From: Elusimicrobiota bacterium | Lineage (GTDB): Bacteria; Elusimicrobiota; Elusimicrobia; JACQPE01 | Assembly: GCA_016205025.1 (NCBI GenBank) | Contig: JACQJO010000022.1 | Coordinates: forward strand, 1-32,922 | Reading direction: 5' to 3' | DNA length: 32,922 nucleotides | Shown here: positions 1-8,688 of the stretch, one piece after another | How positions within the stretch are numbered: the stretch's first letter is position 1 | Layout: every line of letters begins with the position of its first letter | The notes under the pieces: generated by a model | What the model was told of the DNA's origin: nothing | The model's database searches: none | Seen by the model: the letters and a program-made list of their open reading frames with translations, nothing else | Program-made: the position numbers and the translations under genes

Positions 1-1972
1 AAATCAGCGCCTCTGGTCCTGGCGCTCCCGTCACATCATCGGCTAGAGATTCCCGGCCATAGCCGCCGCTGCCGACTGTTGTTTGAGTTGTAGGGTCAAA
101 GCCATGTTTATTGCCTTGGGGGTCGAGGAGGAGGAGTTCGATGGGAGAGCCGCCCCCCACTACGATGGCACTCTTATCACCAGAGGGATCTACAAAGAAA
201 CGTCTTAAACCTGTTGAGGTATTATTATAGGAATCGAGATCGGTACGGTTACTAAATCCTGGGTCGTTAATTAAAGTTTTATCGCCACACCTGGCAACAG
301 CAACAACAAAATGGCCTGGTTGCGCAAGAACGACAGGCTGGTTGTTGCTAAGATCAGCAGCAATGGCTGTGGAATCGTGAAGCGAAAATTTGTCATCCAA
401 GTATCTTAAGACGCCGGAAAATTTTGTAACTCTATCCCATCTCACAATCCCAAATTTTCCTTTTTTGGGATCATTTAGATAACCATTGTTGTCTACTAGC
501 CACTGATTTAACGCTAATGGATCAGTCTTAATCTCCGGTTTATTAAGAAGATTGGCATAGTAATTCAAAATCATCACGGCGGAGGTCAAGGCACACCCCT
601 TTTCTCCAATTTTCCACGTTACTTGGTTGGGATCGGATGGAGAGCACCGAACTACATCCGTAGAGCCAGGAAATGGCCTGCAAATACTATCGTAGGGTTT
701 ATCGTCCCACGGATTGACACCCTGATTGATGTAAGGCACATCCAGCTTCCCGCACGCCTTAAACTGCACAGAAGAAGGGGTTGTATCCGGGGACTCTGCG
801 ATGATGGTGTAGTCCCCCTGCATATCCCCCAGGGTCAAACTGGTTTGGGCCAGTCCGCCTGAATCGGTGAAAGATTGTACTGGGTTTGGTTGCGCTGGCG
901 AGGGGCCCTGGGCGGACCAGTTGATTTCGACATTGGTGATGGGACTGGAAGGGGGAGACGGGTCCGTTGTCTTGACGGCTGCGGAGACGTTAGAGTTAAC
1001 AGTCGCGATGATGGGTTCCTCTGTAATCTTGGAAAGCTGGGCAGTCTGGGCGGTTAGGGCAAACGTTATGGTCTTAGGATCCTGGCAGTCATTGCAGGTG
1101 GCCGTGACCCGATAGACTCCCTGCTTGTTGCCTAGAGTGAGATGGGTGGAGGCTTGGCCCTGTTGATCTGTCGTGGATTGGTTTGAGGAAAGGGAAGCTC
1201 CCTGGGCTCCCGGAGGCTGCTGGGTGATTTCAAAGGCGATGGGAACGCCGTCTTTGGGTTGGTTATTTTCTGTGACTAAAACGGTTAAGGCTTCGGACAA
1301 GGATTTGGTGATGGCAGCGGATTGGTTGTTTCCAGCCAAAACAGAAAGGGTGGCTTTAGGGGGTATTTGCCCTAGGTCAGGCACAACAACCTGGCCGATG
1401 GCGATGTCTCCTTGATTTAAGAATGAGGGTTTATTGGGAAAGTCTCTGGTGCCTGCGCAACCGCCGTTGGAACCGATCTGGACTTCGATGCCGCCTAGGT
1501 TGATAGGGGGAGCGGAAAGAGCCCCTGGTCTTTGGACATACTGCAGGGTCAGGGTATAAGTGCCGGCGGCTACGGGTACTGAAGCAAATTCAAAGCTGGG
1601 CGGGAACGGGAAGGAATGACCGCAGTCTTCACTCCCAAACCTGGGCACTATATCGCTAAAGCAGGACATCTCCTGGTTATTGATCACCGTGCTGCTGATC
1701 TGATTAGCCCAGAAGGTTCCTCCCCCTGGGCCGGAAGCTGTTAATTTGAGTTCAGCGTCAGAGCAGGTGCCGGTTATTCTTCCTCCAAAACAGGGATGGC
1801 TGTAGTTGATGCGGTCAAATCTTAAGGGTTGTTCCTTTAAGCACTTCTGGGAGACCTGGCCGGTGAAATCAATGAGGCCCATGTCCAAGGTGGTGGCGTG
1901 GAGTTCCTGGGTTGGCGTGGGAGCGGTCAGGCAGATTAGGGCCGCCAGCCAATAATAGGGACGGTTAATCAT
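1..1972 (-). CDS. Secreted Ig-like / C39-family cysteine peptidase-like protein (3' end outside window)
   Basis: An unbroken frame of 657 codons runs from the ATG at 1972 off the left edge. The ATG directly follows the guaB3 stop (TAA then ATG), so translation is probably coupled. Residues 1-26 form a signal peptide ending LHA. A cysteine-rich region (about 30-190) is unrecognised. Two bacterial Ig-like (Big_1/invasin type) repeats follow at about 198-294 and 310-409. A papain-like C39_2 domain starts near 411: Gln417 (YINQ, oxyanion), Cys460 (GEKGCALTSAVMILNYY), His554 (PGHFVV) and Asp570 (INDPG) supply a complete catalytic set. The product is probably exported and may act on or display at the cell surface. 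C39 domains in bacteriocin exporters cleave double-Gly leaders, but no ABC transporter part is present here. Substrate unknown. Confidence 0.85.
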   Translation of the reverse strand, partial: MINRPYYWLAALICLTAPTPTQELHATTLDMGLIDFTGQVSQKCLKEQPLRFDRINYSHPCFGGRITGTCSDAELKLTASGPGGGTFWANQISSTVINNQEMSCFSDIVPRFGSEDCGHSFPFPPSFEFASVPVAAGTYTLTLQYVQRPGALSAPPINLGGIEVQIGSNGGCAGTRDFPNKPSFLNQGDIAIGQVVVPDLGQIPPKATLSVLAGNNQSAAITKSLSEALTVLVTENNQPKDGVPIAFEITQQPPGAQGASLSSNQSTTDQQGQASTHLTLGNKQGVYRVTATCNDCQDPKTITFALTAQTAQLSKITEEPIIATVNSNVSAAVKTTDPSPPSSPITNVEINWSAQGPSPAQPNPVQSFTDSGGLAQTSLTLGDMQGDYTIIAESPDTTPSSVQFKACGKLDVPYINQGVNPWDDKPYDSICRPFPGSTDVVRCSPSDPNQVTWKIGEKGCALTSAVMILNYYANLLNKPEIKTDPLALNQWLVDNNGYLNDPKKGKFGIVRWDRVTKFSGVLRYLDDKFSLHDSTAIAADLSNNQPVVLAQPGHFVVAVARCGDKTLINDPGFSNRTDLDSYNNTSTGLRRFFVDPSGDKSAIVVGGGSPIELLLLDPQGNKHGFDPTTQTTVGSGGYGRESLADDVTGAPGPEALI

Positions 1973-3130
1973 TTAACCCATCCCCACTCTCTGCGCCTTC
2001 TGGAGCAGTTTGCCCTCCTGGCCGATTTCTGGCGCGATAATCAGCTCCGCTTGCTGGAACTCCCTGATGGTTTTGGCGCCCACATAACCCATGGAGGTGC
2101 CAAGCGCGCCGGCTAAATTTTGAGTTCCATCGTCTTTAAAAGCCGGGCCAAACAAAATTTGTTTAAGCGGCGCTTCCTGACCGACATGAACGCGCGTGCC
2201 GCGCGGCAGGTATTTCGAAGGCATCGCCATGCCCCAGTGATAGCCCCCGCCCGGCGCCTCTTTGGAGCGGGCGAAAACGCCGCCCAACATCACAAAATCA
2301 GCTCCCGCCACCACCGCCTTGCAGATGTCTCCCCCAGTTCTCATGCCACCGTCCGCGATCAGCGCGACGTAGCGGCCGGTCTTTTTAAAATAGGTGTCAC
2401 GCGCGGTGGCCGCATCCACAATCGCGGTGATCTGGGGCACGCCGACGCCTAAAACCTGCCGGGAGGTGCAGGCGCTTCCGGGCCCCACCCCGATCAAAAT
2501 TCCGGCGCATCCGGTTTCCATCAATTCCAATGCCGCATCGTAAGTCACGCAGTTTCCGACAACAACCGGAATTTTAAGACTGCGGCAAAAACGTTTTAAA
2601 TCAAGAAAATGGCCGTTGGAGCTTTCATGCCGCAGGGTCACAACGGTCGCCTGAATGAAAAAGAAATCAGCGCCCGCCTTCTCGGCCGCTTTCCCCCAGC
2701 GCTCGGCGTTTTGAGGAATGGTGGAAACCGCGGCCAATCCCCCTTTCTTTTTAATCTCATGAATTCGCTTGGCGATCAACTTCTCCTGAACCGGTTTGGC
2801 GTAAATCTCCTGCATGACGCGGGTAACCCGGTCTTGGGGGGCTTTCACGATTTTCTTCAAAGGTTCATACGGGTCGTCGTAACGGGTATGCAGGCCGTCT
2901 AAATTTAAAACGGCCAAACCCCCCAGCTTCGACATCGCAACGACAAAATCAACGTCCGTCACCGCGTCCATGGCGCTGGCCATGAACGGAATTTTGAGTT
3001 TCTTAACGCCCAAGCGTGAAGATAAGTCCACGATCTCCGGATTGACCGTCACCGCTCCCGGAACAATCGAAACCTCATCGAAACTGTACGATCGCCTCGC
3101 TTCGCGGTCGCGGCCAATAAAAAAAGCCAT
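1973..3130 (-). CDS. guaB3: GuaB3-family IMP dehydrogenase-related protein
   Basis: 385 residues with a TIM-barrel IMPDH/GMP-reductase fold: N-terminal SYSFDEVSIVPG and the loop GPGSACTSRQV, which carries the catalytic Cys. The CBS pair found in canonical GuaB (about 490 residues) is absent, which matches the shorter GuaB3 family. The expected role is oxidation of IMP to XMP with NAD in GMP synthesis, although GuaB3 proteins are less well characterised than GuaB. It lies in the same direction as dcd, nrdJ and nrdR, supporting a nucleotide-pool operon. No good ribosome binding site is seen; a tandem repeat element lies directly upstream of the ATG. Confidence 0.9.
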   Translation of the reverse strand: MAFFIGRDREARRSYSFDEVSIVPGAVTVNPEIVDLSSRLGVKKLKIPFMASAMDAVTDVDFVVAMSKLGGLAVLNLDGLHTRYDDPYEPLKKIVKAPQDRVTRVMQEIYAKPVQEKLIAKRIHEIKKKGGLAAVSTIPQNAERWGKAAEKAGADFFFIQATVVTLRHESSNGHFLDLKRFCRSLKIPVVVGNCVTYDAALELMETGCAGILIGVGPGSACTSRQVLGVGVPQITAIVDAATARDTYFKKTGRYVALIADGGMRTGGDICKAVVAGADFVMLGGVFARSKEAPGGGYHWGMAMPSKYLPRGTRVHVGQEAPLKQILFGPAFKDDGTQNLAGALGTSMGYVGAKTIREFQQAELIIAPEIGQEGKLLQKAQRVGMG

Positions 3131-3137
3131 AACTATA

Positions 3138-3302
3138 AGTGCTGAGTGCTGAGTGCTGAGTGCTGAGTGGAAAAAAATAAAAAGAAAATTTCATCGCACT
3201 CGGTACTCAGCACTCGGTACTCAGCACTTTCCCCTATATTCCTTGCACTCGGTACTCTGTACTCAGCACTCAGCACTTTTCCCCCTGTTCCTTAGCACTT
3301 TC
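3138..3302. repeat. Heptamer tandem-repeat element with inverted arms (locus A)
   Basis: AGTGCTG occurs four times in a row at 3138-3165. After an A-rich centre (about 3171-3195), the inverse orientation follows as CAGCACT/CGGTACT units at 3197-3230 and again at 3246-3280. The arms can pair with the first array. It fills the guaB3-dcd gap. Heptanucleotide tandem repeats (STRR) are known from filamentous cyanobacteria; this is similar in kind. Confidence 0.8.
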
Positions 3303-3852
3303 ACAGCTTTGGCAGCACAACGCCCTTCTGCCCCTGGTATTTGCCTTTCCTGTCAGCGTAGGAAACACTGCAAATTTCATCCGACTCCAAAAATAAAAGC
3401 TGGGCGATTCCCTCGTTGGCGTAAATTTTGGCCGGAAGGGGCGTGGTGTTTGACACCTCAATGGTGAGGTACCCCTGCCATTCCGCCTCCAGGGGGGTGA
3501 CGTTGACCACGATGCCGCAACGGGCATAAGTGGATTTCCCCAAACAAATCGCGGTGACGGAGCGCGGAATCCTGAAATACTCAACCGACCGGGCCAGCGC
3601 GAAAGAATTTGGCGGAATGATGCAAAAGTCTCCAGTCTTGCGGATAAAAGAGCTCTCGTCGAATTTTTTGGGGTCCACCACCGTGGTGTTCAAATTGGTA
3701 AAAACCAAAAATTCCTCCGCCACCCGGATGTCGTAACCGTAGCTGGAAAGCCCATAAGAGATATTGCCCTGGCGCACCAAATTTTCCACAAACGGCTCGA
3801 TCATCTTATGCTCCAAAGCCATTCGTTTAATCCATCGATCGGACTTTAACAT
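3301..3852 (-). CDS. dcd: dCTP deaminase
   Basis: 183 residues, typical Dcd length. It deaminates dCTP to dUTP for thymidylate synthesis. Visible family features are GKSTYARCG (substrate-binding Arg/Ser loop), the catalytic Glu region [19 protein letters not shown], and [14 protein letters not shown] near the C-terminus, as in the trimeric dUTPase-like fold. The ATG at 3850-3852 is preceded by GGAGG at good spacing. It is cotranscribed with nrdJ upstream and guaB3 downstream, so deoxynucleotide and purine supply genes are grouped. Whether it is mono-functional or a bifunctional dCTP deaminase/dUTPase cannot be decided from sequence alone. Confidence 0.93.
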   Translation of the reverse strand: MLKSDRWIKRMALEHKMIEPFVENLVRQGNISYGLSSYGYDIRVAEEFLVFTNLNTTVVDPKKFDESSFIRKTGDFCIIPPNSFALARSVEYFRIPRSVTAICLGKSTYARCGIVVNVTPLEAEWQGYLTIEVSNTTPLPAKIYANEGIAQLLFLESDEICSVSYADRKGKYQGQKGVVLPKL

Positions 3853-3864
3853 GGCGCCTCCAGA

Positions 3865-3959
3865 GTGATTAAGTGATTAAGGTATTGAGGTATTAAGGAT
3901 AAAAAGAAAGAATTTTTATTCATTGCCTTAATTACTTAATCACCTAATCCCTTAATACC
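3865..3959. repeat. Octamer tandem-repeat hairpin element (locus B)
   Basis: Arm one (3865-3898) reads as octamers GTGATTAA, GTGATTAA, GGTATTGA, GGTATTAA. Arm two (3926-3959) is a 34-base near-reverse complement of the same unit type. The centre (3899-3925) is A/T-rich. The element sits exactly in the gap between nrdJ and dcd. Confidence 0.82.
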
Positions 3960-3963
3960 TTTT

Positions 3964-6600
3964 TCAACTACATTCCGAATACCCGCACTCATGGCAGGTC
4001 GGGCCCTTGCAGCCGGATTGGTACGAAACATTGGGCGAAAAACACTTGGGGCAGTAAGCCGCTTTGGCTACTTCCCATAGCTCCAAATTTTCCGTATTAT
4101 CCGCGCTTGTCCGGCCGCCGGCGGCGACGCCTGGAGTCCGCAGCGAAGATGCTTCAAGGGGCTTAGCTCCATTGGTTGAAACCACCGGCCCACCGAGTTT
4201 TCCCGTTTTCTTCAAATGCGCCTTCAAGGCCACGGCCACGGCGTGGGGGATGGAATCAATCCTGTTGTCGCCGATGCCAAAGGGCCGGTCGCCCTTAACG
4301 GAATTTAGATGCTTTAAAATACGGACCGGATCGCCGCCCGTCTCCAGATACTTCGAAATAATAATCCCCATAACCGAGGTCAAACCGCTGATTTCGGTTC
4401 CCAAGGGCGGGAGGTTGGTGAATACCTGGAACGGCCCGGCCTCGTCATAATCAATGTGAACATGAAGCGTTCCGTATCCGGTTTTTACCACGTAGTATTC
4501 ACTGGAAACCCCGAAGGCCGCTTCCTTTTTAGGGGTTCTCTTTTTTACATCTAAAGGGTTCAGATTTAAAACCTGATCCGCCTTACAGCCGTCGCGGTAA
4601 ATGGTGATACCCTTGCAGCCCAGGTCATAGGCCAAGAGATACGCCTTTCTGATGTCTTCCACCGTAGCTTGGTTACGCATATTGATGGTTTTAGAAACCC
4701 CATCGTCGGTAAACTCCTGGAACGCGGCCTGCATTCTGACATGATGTTCCACCGAAACGTCGTGAGACGTGGCGAATAAATCCTGAATTTCCTGCGGAAT
4801 TTCTTCGATTCCGCGGATGGATTTATGATTGGCGTCGATCTTGCGGAACAGCTCATCCTTGGAAAGCCCGAAATAATCATTTTCACGAGCCAACTGCGCG
4901 AACAAAGGGTTAACCTCGACAAAGATGTCGCCCAGATTGGGCTCGACGCCCTTTCTGATGGCCTCAAGCGCCTTGGCGTTGTAACGCGTGTACGCCACAG
5001 CAAAAAAGGGCTCGATGCCGCTGCCCTGAAGGCCGGCCGCGATCGCAATGGTGCCTGTCGGAGCGATCGTGGTTCTGACGCAATTTCGAGCGAGCTCTTT
5101 TTCACCCTGGTAGCAAGAACCGTCGGGATTGTAAACGGACTCGGCCCAAAGCGGAAATACACCCCTATCCCGTCCCAACTCCTCGCTCGCTTCAAGAGAC
5201 TTTTCGTTGATAAACCGCATCAGTTCGCGGCCCTGCTCGATGCCCTCTTCCGAATCATAAGGAATCCCCAGGCCCACCAGCGCCTCGGACCAGCCCATCA
5301 CGCCTAAGCCGATCCTTCTTAAATTCTTGGCCATCTCCTCAATTTCAGGCAAGGGATAGTTGTTGATTTCAATGACGTTGTCTAAAAACCGGATCGAAAG
5401 TTTCACGATCTGCTCCAAGCGGTCCCAATCAATCTCTCCCCTGGTCAAAGGCCCCTTGACCACTTTGGCCAAACTGATGGAGCCCAAATTGCAGGGTTCC
5501 CAAGGGAACAAAGGCTTCTCGCCGCAAGGGTTCGTGCTTTCGATATAGTATTTCAGCGGCACGGGATTTGAAACCGATTCATTGGTCCGGTCAATGATAA
5601 AAAGTCCCGGATCACCGGTTTTCCAGGCGTTGTCCACGATCACGTCAAAAAGCTCCCTGGCTTTGGATTTGCCCATCACCTCTTTGGTGTGGGGGTTCAT
5701 GATTTCGTATTCACCGTCTTCGCGGACCGCCTTGAAAAATTTGGCGTCTACGGCCACCGAGACGTTGAAATTTTCCATGACCCCGGGTTTGTTCTTCATG
5801 GTGATGAATTCTTTGATTTCGGGATGCCAGTAGGGGAGAATGCCCATGTTGGCCCCACGGCGGGTTCCCCCCTGCTTGACGACGTCGGTCATCTTGTCAA
5901 AAAGCTGCATGAAGGAAATAGAGCCGCTGGCTATTCCCTTGGTGGATTTAACGGTATCGCCGGCGGGCCGCAACCGCCCGAAAGAAAATCCCGTTCCGCC
6001 GCCCGACTTCTGGATCAAGGCTTGAGCCTGCAGGGAATAGGTGATGCCTTCCATGGAATCGGGCACCGGCAAAACATAACAAGCCGACAGTTGCTGAAGC
6101 TCTCGCCCCGCGTTCATCAAGGTCGGGGAGTTGGGCAAAAAATCGAATCTCGACATCAGCTCATAAAAACGTTCTTCCCAATAACTCACAACCTCGCGCG
6201 CCTCCGGCATTTCCTTGGCGATACGGTTTAAGTTCGTCATAAATTTCATGAAGTTCTTGTCCCGCTCGCCGGCTTGATGAATGCCGGCATGAAAAAACCA
6301 AGTTTTGGTCTTTTTATCCGCGAAGGTATTGGTTTGCACTGCCTGGCACGAAACGCCCTCCAATGCGCCCCACTCCTCGAATTTCGGGTGATGAAAAAGT
6401 TCGGCCAGCGCTATATTGTGAGCCACGCCGCGCAGCCATTCCTCGACGTTTTTGGCGTCGCGCAAATATTTGTCCTTGATGACTTTCAGTTGATTTTCGG
6501 TCAGCACGATTCCTTCGGGCCCGGACGCCTGGCGGCGCTTCGAAAAGACCCGCTCCGGCACGGCTTTATTGTCCTTTGTCTCGGTTTTGAGGCTCGGCAT
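3964..6600 (-). CDS. nrdJ: Class II (adenosylcobalamin-dependent) ribonucleoside-diphosphate reductase
   Basis: Reduces ribonucleotides to deoxyribonucleotides using B12 to make the thiyl radical. Family features: NSPTLMNAGRELQQLSACY with the first redox Cys, the QKSGGGTGFSFGRLRPAGD loop, the active-site NPCGE (about residues 357-361, Asn-Cys-Glu triad), PTGTIAIAAGLQGSGIEP, and a Cys-rich tail (CPKCF...GCKGPTCHECGYSEC) that re-reduces the active site. The frame is open to 6804, but I start at the ATG at 6600 (MPSLKTE; 878 residues). It has AGAGG a few bases upstream, and residues before it are low-complexity Arg/Pro sequence overlapping nrdR. It overlaps the extended nrdR frame by 35 bases and is controlled by the adjacent NrdR. 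Confidence 0.93.
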   Translation of the reverse strand: MPSLKTETKDNKAVPERVFSKRRQASGPEGIVLTENQLKVIKDKYLRDAKNVEEWLRGVAHNIALAELFHHPKFEEWGALEGVSCQAVQTNTFADKKTKTWFFHAGIHQAGERDKNFMKFMTNLNRIAKEMPEAREVVSYWEERFYELMSRFDFLPNSPTLMNAGRELQQLSACYVLPVPDSMEGITYSLQAQALIQKSGGGTGFSFGRLRPAGDTVKSTKGIASGSISFMQLFDKMTDVVKQGGTRRGANMGILPYWHPEIKEFITMKNKPGVMENFNVSVAVDAKFFKAVREDGEYEIMNPHTKEVMGKSKARELFDVIVDNAWKTGDPGLFIIDRTNESVSNPVPLKYYIESTNPCGEKPLFPWEPCNLGSISLAKVVKGPLTRGEIDWDRLEQIVKLSIRFLDNVIEINNYPLPEIEEMAKNLRRIGLGVMGWSEALVGLGIPYDSEEGIEQGRELMRFINEKSLEASEELGRDRGVFPLWAESVYNPDGSCYQGEKELARNCVRTTIAPTGTIAIAAGLQGSGIEPFFAVAYTRYNAKALEAIRKGVEPNLGDIFVEVNPLFAQLARENDYFGLSKDELFRKIDANHKSIRGIEEIPQEIQDLFATSHDVSVEHHVRMQAAFQEFTDDGVSKTINMRNQATVEDIRKAYLLAYDLGCKGITIYRDGCKADQVLNLNPLDVKKRTPKKEAAFGVSSEYYVVKTGYGTLHVHIDYDEAGPFQVFTNLPPLGTEISGLTSVMGIIISKYLETGGDPVRILKHLNSVKGDRPFGIGDNRIDSIPHAVAVALKAHLKKTGKLGGPVVSTNGAKPLEASSLRTPGVAAGGRTSADNTENLELWEVAKAAYCPKCFSPNVSYQSGCKGPTCHECGYSECS

Positions 6601-7273
6601 TTTCCTCTCGTTTTCCGCTATTGGTCCCATTGTCCCCCCCACTCCCTTGATCATTTTGGCCCGCCCCTTCGGCGAGGCTCGCCTGCTGGCGGCCCGCCTG
6701 CAGGGCAAGGCGCGCGTTTTCCGCGATTTTGGAAGCCGTCCCGAAGGCTCCCGGACCGGCCGCCTGCTGGCGGCCGCGCCGTATCGTCTTGTCGGATTCT
6801 TCACCGGTCACCATCTTGTCGCCGGTTCTGGATTTAAGCAGTGTAGCCAGCTCGATAAAATCTCCTATGGAGTTAAACCCTTTAAACACCGAGGCAAACC
6901 GAAGATAACTGACGGTGTCGAGCTTTTCGAGTTTATCCAAAATCATTTCCCCGATAATTTTGCTGGGGACTTCCATGACGTAGTTGGAAATGGCGTACTC
7001 CACCTCCGCCACAATTTTTTCAATGGTGTCAATGGAGATCGGTCTTTTTTCACACGCTTTCATCAGGCCCGCCCTAACCTTGGCCGGGTCAAACGGTTCG
7101 CGGGTTCCATTGGTTTTAATCACCATTAAGGGAAGGGGTTCTAATCTCTCGTAGGTGGAAAAGCGCTTACGGCAGACCAAACACTCTCTGCGGCGCCGGA
7201 TAACCTTGCTTTCTTCACCGGCCCTGGAATCTATAACCTTGCTGTCCGAGGCACTACAATATGGGCATCTCAT
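6566..7273 (-). CDS. nrdR: Transcriptional repressor NrdR with C-terminal extension
   Basis: Residues 1-35 form the zinc ribbon (CPYC...CLVCRKRFSTYE), and 45-140 the ATP-cone that senses ATP/dATP and controls ribonucleotide reductase genes. NrdR proteins are usually about 150 residues; this frame continues to 235. The extra 85 residues are low-complexity (GRQQAAGPGAFG, GRQQASLAEGAG, then a Gly/Asn/Glu-rich tail) and are encoded by a GC-rich stretch in which CGCCTGCTGGCGGCC occurs twice (6678-6692, 6761-6775). The tail overlaps the nrdJ start. The core assignment is secure; whether the tail is translated and useful is open. Confidence 0.9.
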   Translation of the reverse strand: MRCPYCSASDSKVIDSRAGEESKVIRRRRECLVCRKRFSTYERLEPLPLMVIKTNGTREPFDPAKVRAGLMKACEKRPISIDTIEKIVAEVEYAISNYVMEVPSKIIGEMILDKLEKLDTVSYLRFASVFKGFNSIGDFIELATLLKSRTGDKMVTGEESDKTIRRGRQQAAGPGAFGTASKIAENARLALQAGRQQASLAEGAGQNDQGSGGDNGTNSGKREENAEPQNRDKGQ

Positions 7274-7283
7274 ATCTTATCCC

Positions 7284-7299
7284 ACCACTATATATGGCT
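7284..7299 (-). promoter_or_regulatory. Possible NrdR box
   Basis: CCACTATATATGG resembles the half-symmetric NrdR box (ACACTATATATAGTGT type). It lies downstream of the predicted start point, in the nrdR leader. NrdR boxes normally come in pairs; I do not see a convincing second one, so this is tentative. Confidence 0.35.
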
Positions 7300-7329
7300 C
7301 TCGGTACCCCCTCTCTCCCATACGCCGAT

Positions 7330-7357
7330 AGTATAACAAGAGATATTTAGTTGTCAA
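7330..7357 (-). promoter_or_regulatory. Strong sigma70-type promoter for the nrdR-nrdJ-dcd-guaB3 operon
   Basis: On the minus strand TTGACA (7352-7357) and TATACT (7330-7335) are separated by 16 bases. Transcription would start near 7323, about 50 bases before the nrdR ATG. It is quite unlike the box-type promoters found elsewhere in the window. Confidence 0.8.
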
Positions 7358-7423
7358 GACCCAATATTTAGTAGGGACCCTAACAAAAGGGGCTAGGGGT
7401 AGTTATAAGGGAGAGGGTGAGGG

Positions 7424-8149
7424 TCAGAACGGCGAGGAGACACAATACTTCTGAATAAAATCGCTCTTGGCATCTCCCGTCCAAAAACCACGCAGAAGAT
7501 GAGTCATGGCGAGTCGAATGTCCATTGCGGTAAGAGCATGCGCGGATTTGAAAAACCCCTCCTTATCCCGTGGAAAATAAATGCCGTGGTAAGGCATTCG
7601 AAAAATTTGCTCCCAGTAAGTAAAATTATTCTGAGGATAAACGCAAAATTGCTCATACCGTTGCACTCTTTGCCTTTCAATACTATTGGCATGGGTAAAA
7701 GCAAGTCCCAAAAAATCAGCCAAAGCAAAAAAATAGGCTTCCTCGCGGTAGCGCTTGGGAACATCTTGCATCAACTCGCGCGCTCTTTTTTTAATCCAAG
7801 AGGCGTAGGCCGGCGACTGCTTCTTCATTTCGCCCAGGTCCACATAAGCCTCAAACAGAACGAAGGTAAGATAATAATCCGACGCCGCCATTGCGACAAT
7901 TTCCGGGAACCCGCCGTCCGGTTTCCGGTGCGATCGATTGACGGCCAAGGTGGGCCTTTTTTCCCGCTGGAGAAAATCCACGTTAACATCCGGATCATCA
8001 ACGTACCGAATCTCCAGTCTTGAGGCGACAGGTAGAAGGAAGTTGTAAGGAAGATGCTCCGCTCGCCTTAAAACCTCGGTTAACTCATTGGCTCTGGCCA
8101 GAGCTAAATTCGCCAAAAGGATAAGACCGGCGATCGCCGTTTTGTTCAT
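7424..8149 (-). CDS. Secreted protein of unknown function
   Basis: 241 residues. Residues 1-21 form a signal peptide (MNKTAIAGLILLANLALARA). The mature part is mostly helical, rich in aromatic residues (SDYYLTFVLFEAYVDLGEMKK, EEAYFFALADFLGLAFTHANS) with two cysteines. I do not recognise a family and see no HExxH or other catalytic motif. It starts 16 bases after the gene ending at 8166, so the two are probably cotranscribed with the gene that starts at 9297 from the box-type promoter at 9434-9518. Location: probably periplasm. Confidence 0.75.
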   Translation of the reverse strand: MNKTAIAGLILLANLALARANELTEVLRRAEHLPYNFLLPVASRLEIRYVDDPDVNVDFLQREKRPTLAVNRSHRKPDGGFPEIVAMAASDYYLTFVLFEAYVDLGEMKKQSPAYASWIKKRARELMQDVPKRYREEAYFFALADFLGLAFTHANSIERQRVQRYEQFCVYPQNNFTYWEQIFRMPYHGIYFPRDKEGFFKSAHALTAMDIRLAMTHLLRGFWTGDAKSDFIQKYCVSSPF

Positions 8150-8165
8150 CGCAACTCAACTCGGA

Positions 8166-8651
8166 TCAGACCAGGCGCGTGGCTACTCTCAAAATCTTCA
8201 GAACCAATGGTTGATACCTGCGTGCCGCCAACAGTCTACTTCCCCATATATTCTCCACCATAAAATTGATCAGAACCGGCCTGCCGCCGGATCCGCGCAA
8301 TGGAATCGTGTACACCGGCCTTAAACGAGCGGCCAGTCCCACCTGGTTGCCTTGATCCGCGGTAATGATCAACCGGCGGTCAAATTGACCGTTTAAAATT
8401 ACACTCGTTTCATTGCTCGAAGGAACTCTCGGATTGATCCTGGGTAGTTTGGCTGTTTCAAACCTTGCGGTTTTCAAGGGCTTCCCATCCACTCTTTCCA
8501 GCAATCTCTGAAAACTCCTTAAGAGCCGAGGACTGCTGTCCCTGGGCAAAAGAAGCGATCCCGATGGAACCTGCCGTAAAGATTGTCCGGCGCTAAACGG
8601 ACCCGCTAAAGACAAGAGCGCAACCATCGCGAGATTAATCAGTTTTACCAT
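8166..8651 (-). CDS. Secreted protein of unknown function
   Basis: 161 residues with a signal peptide (MVKLINLAMVALLSLAGPFSAG). GAGAGGTGA lies just upstream of the ATG. The mature part looks beta-rich, with an Arg/Leu-rich C-terminus (RRYQPLVLKILRVATRLV). No family recognised. It is the middle gene of a three-gene minus-strand unit (9297 to 7424), all three with signal peptides. Its layout (signal peptide, beta-rich body, basic tail) recalls the orphans at 16035-16568 and 21370-22041, but I cannot show homology by eye. Confidence 0.75.
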   Translation of the reverse strand: MVKLINLAMVALLSLAGPFSAGQSLRQVPSGSLLLPRDSSPRLLRSFQRLLERVDGKPLKTARFETAKLPRINPRVPSSNETSVILNGQFDRRLIITADQGNQVGLAARLRPVYTIPLRGSGGRPVLINFMVENIWGSRLLAARRYQPLVLKILRVATRLV

Positions 8652-8688
8652 GTTTCACCTCTCTATAAAAAAATAACGAATCCGGCTT

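Noticed and set aside
2120..2902. Plus-strand frames inside guaB3 (and similar frames across nrdJ, serA, polX)
   Set aside because: They lie opposite strongly conserved genes and show no family features of their own.
3138..3302. CRISPR array
   Set aside because: Units are 7 bases with no unique spacers, and the array inverts; no cas genes.
3153..3467. Plus-strand 104-residue frame
   Set aside because: Its first half is heptamer repeat read as STQHSAL-like sequence and its second half is antisense to dcd.
6601..6804. Longer nrdJ start at 6804
   Set aside because: The added residues are Arg/Pro-rich low-complexity sequence antiparallel in composition to the nrdR tail; the ATG at 6600 has AGAGG and begins family-like sequence soon after.
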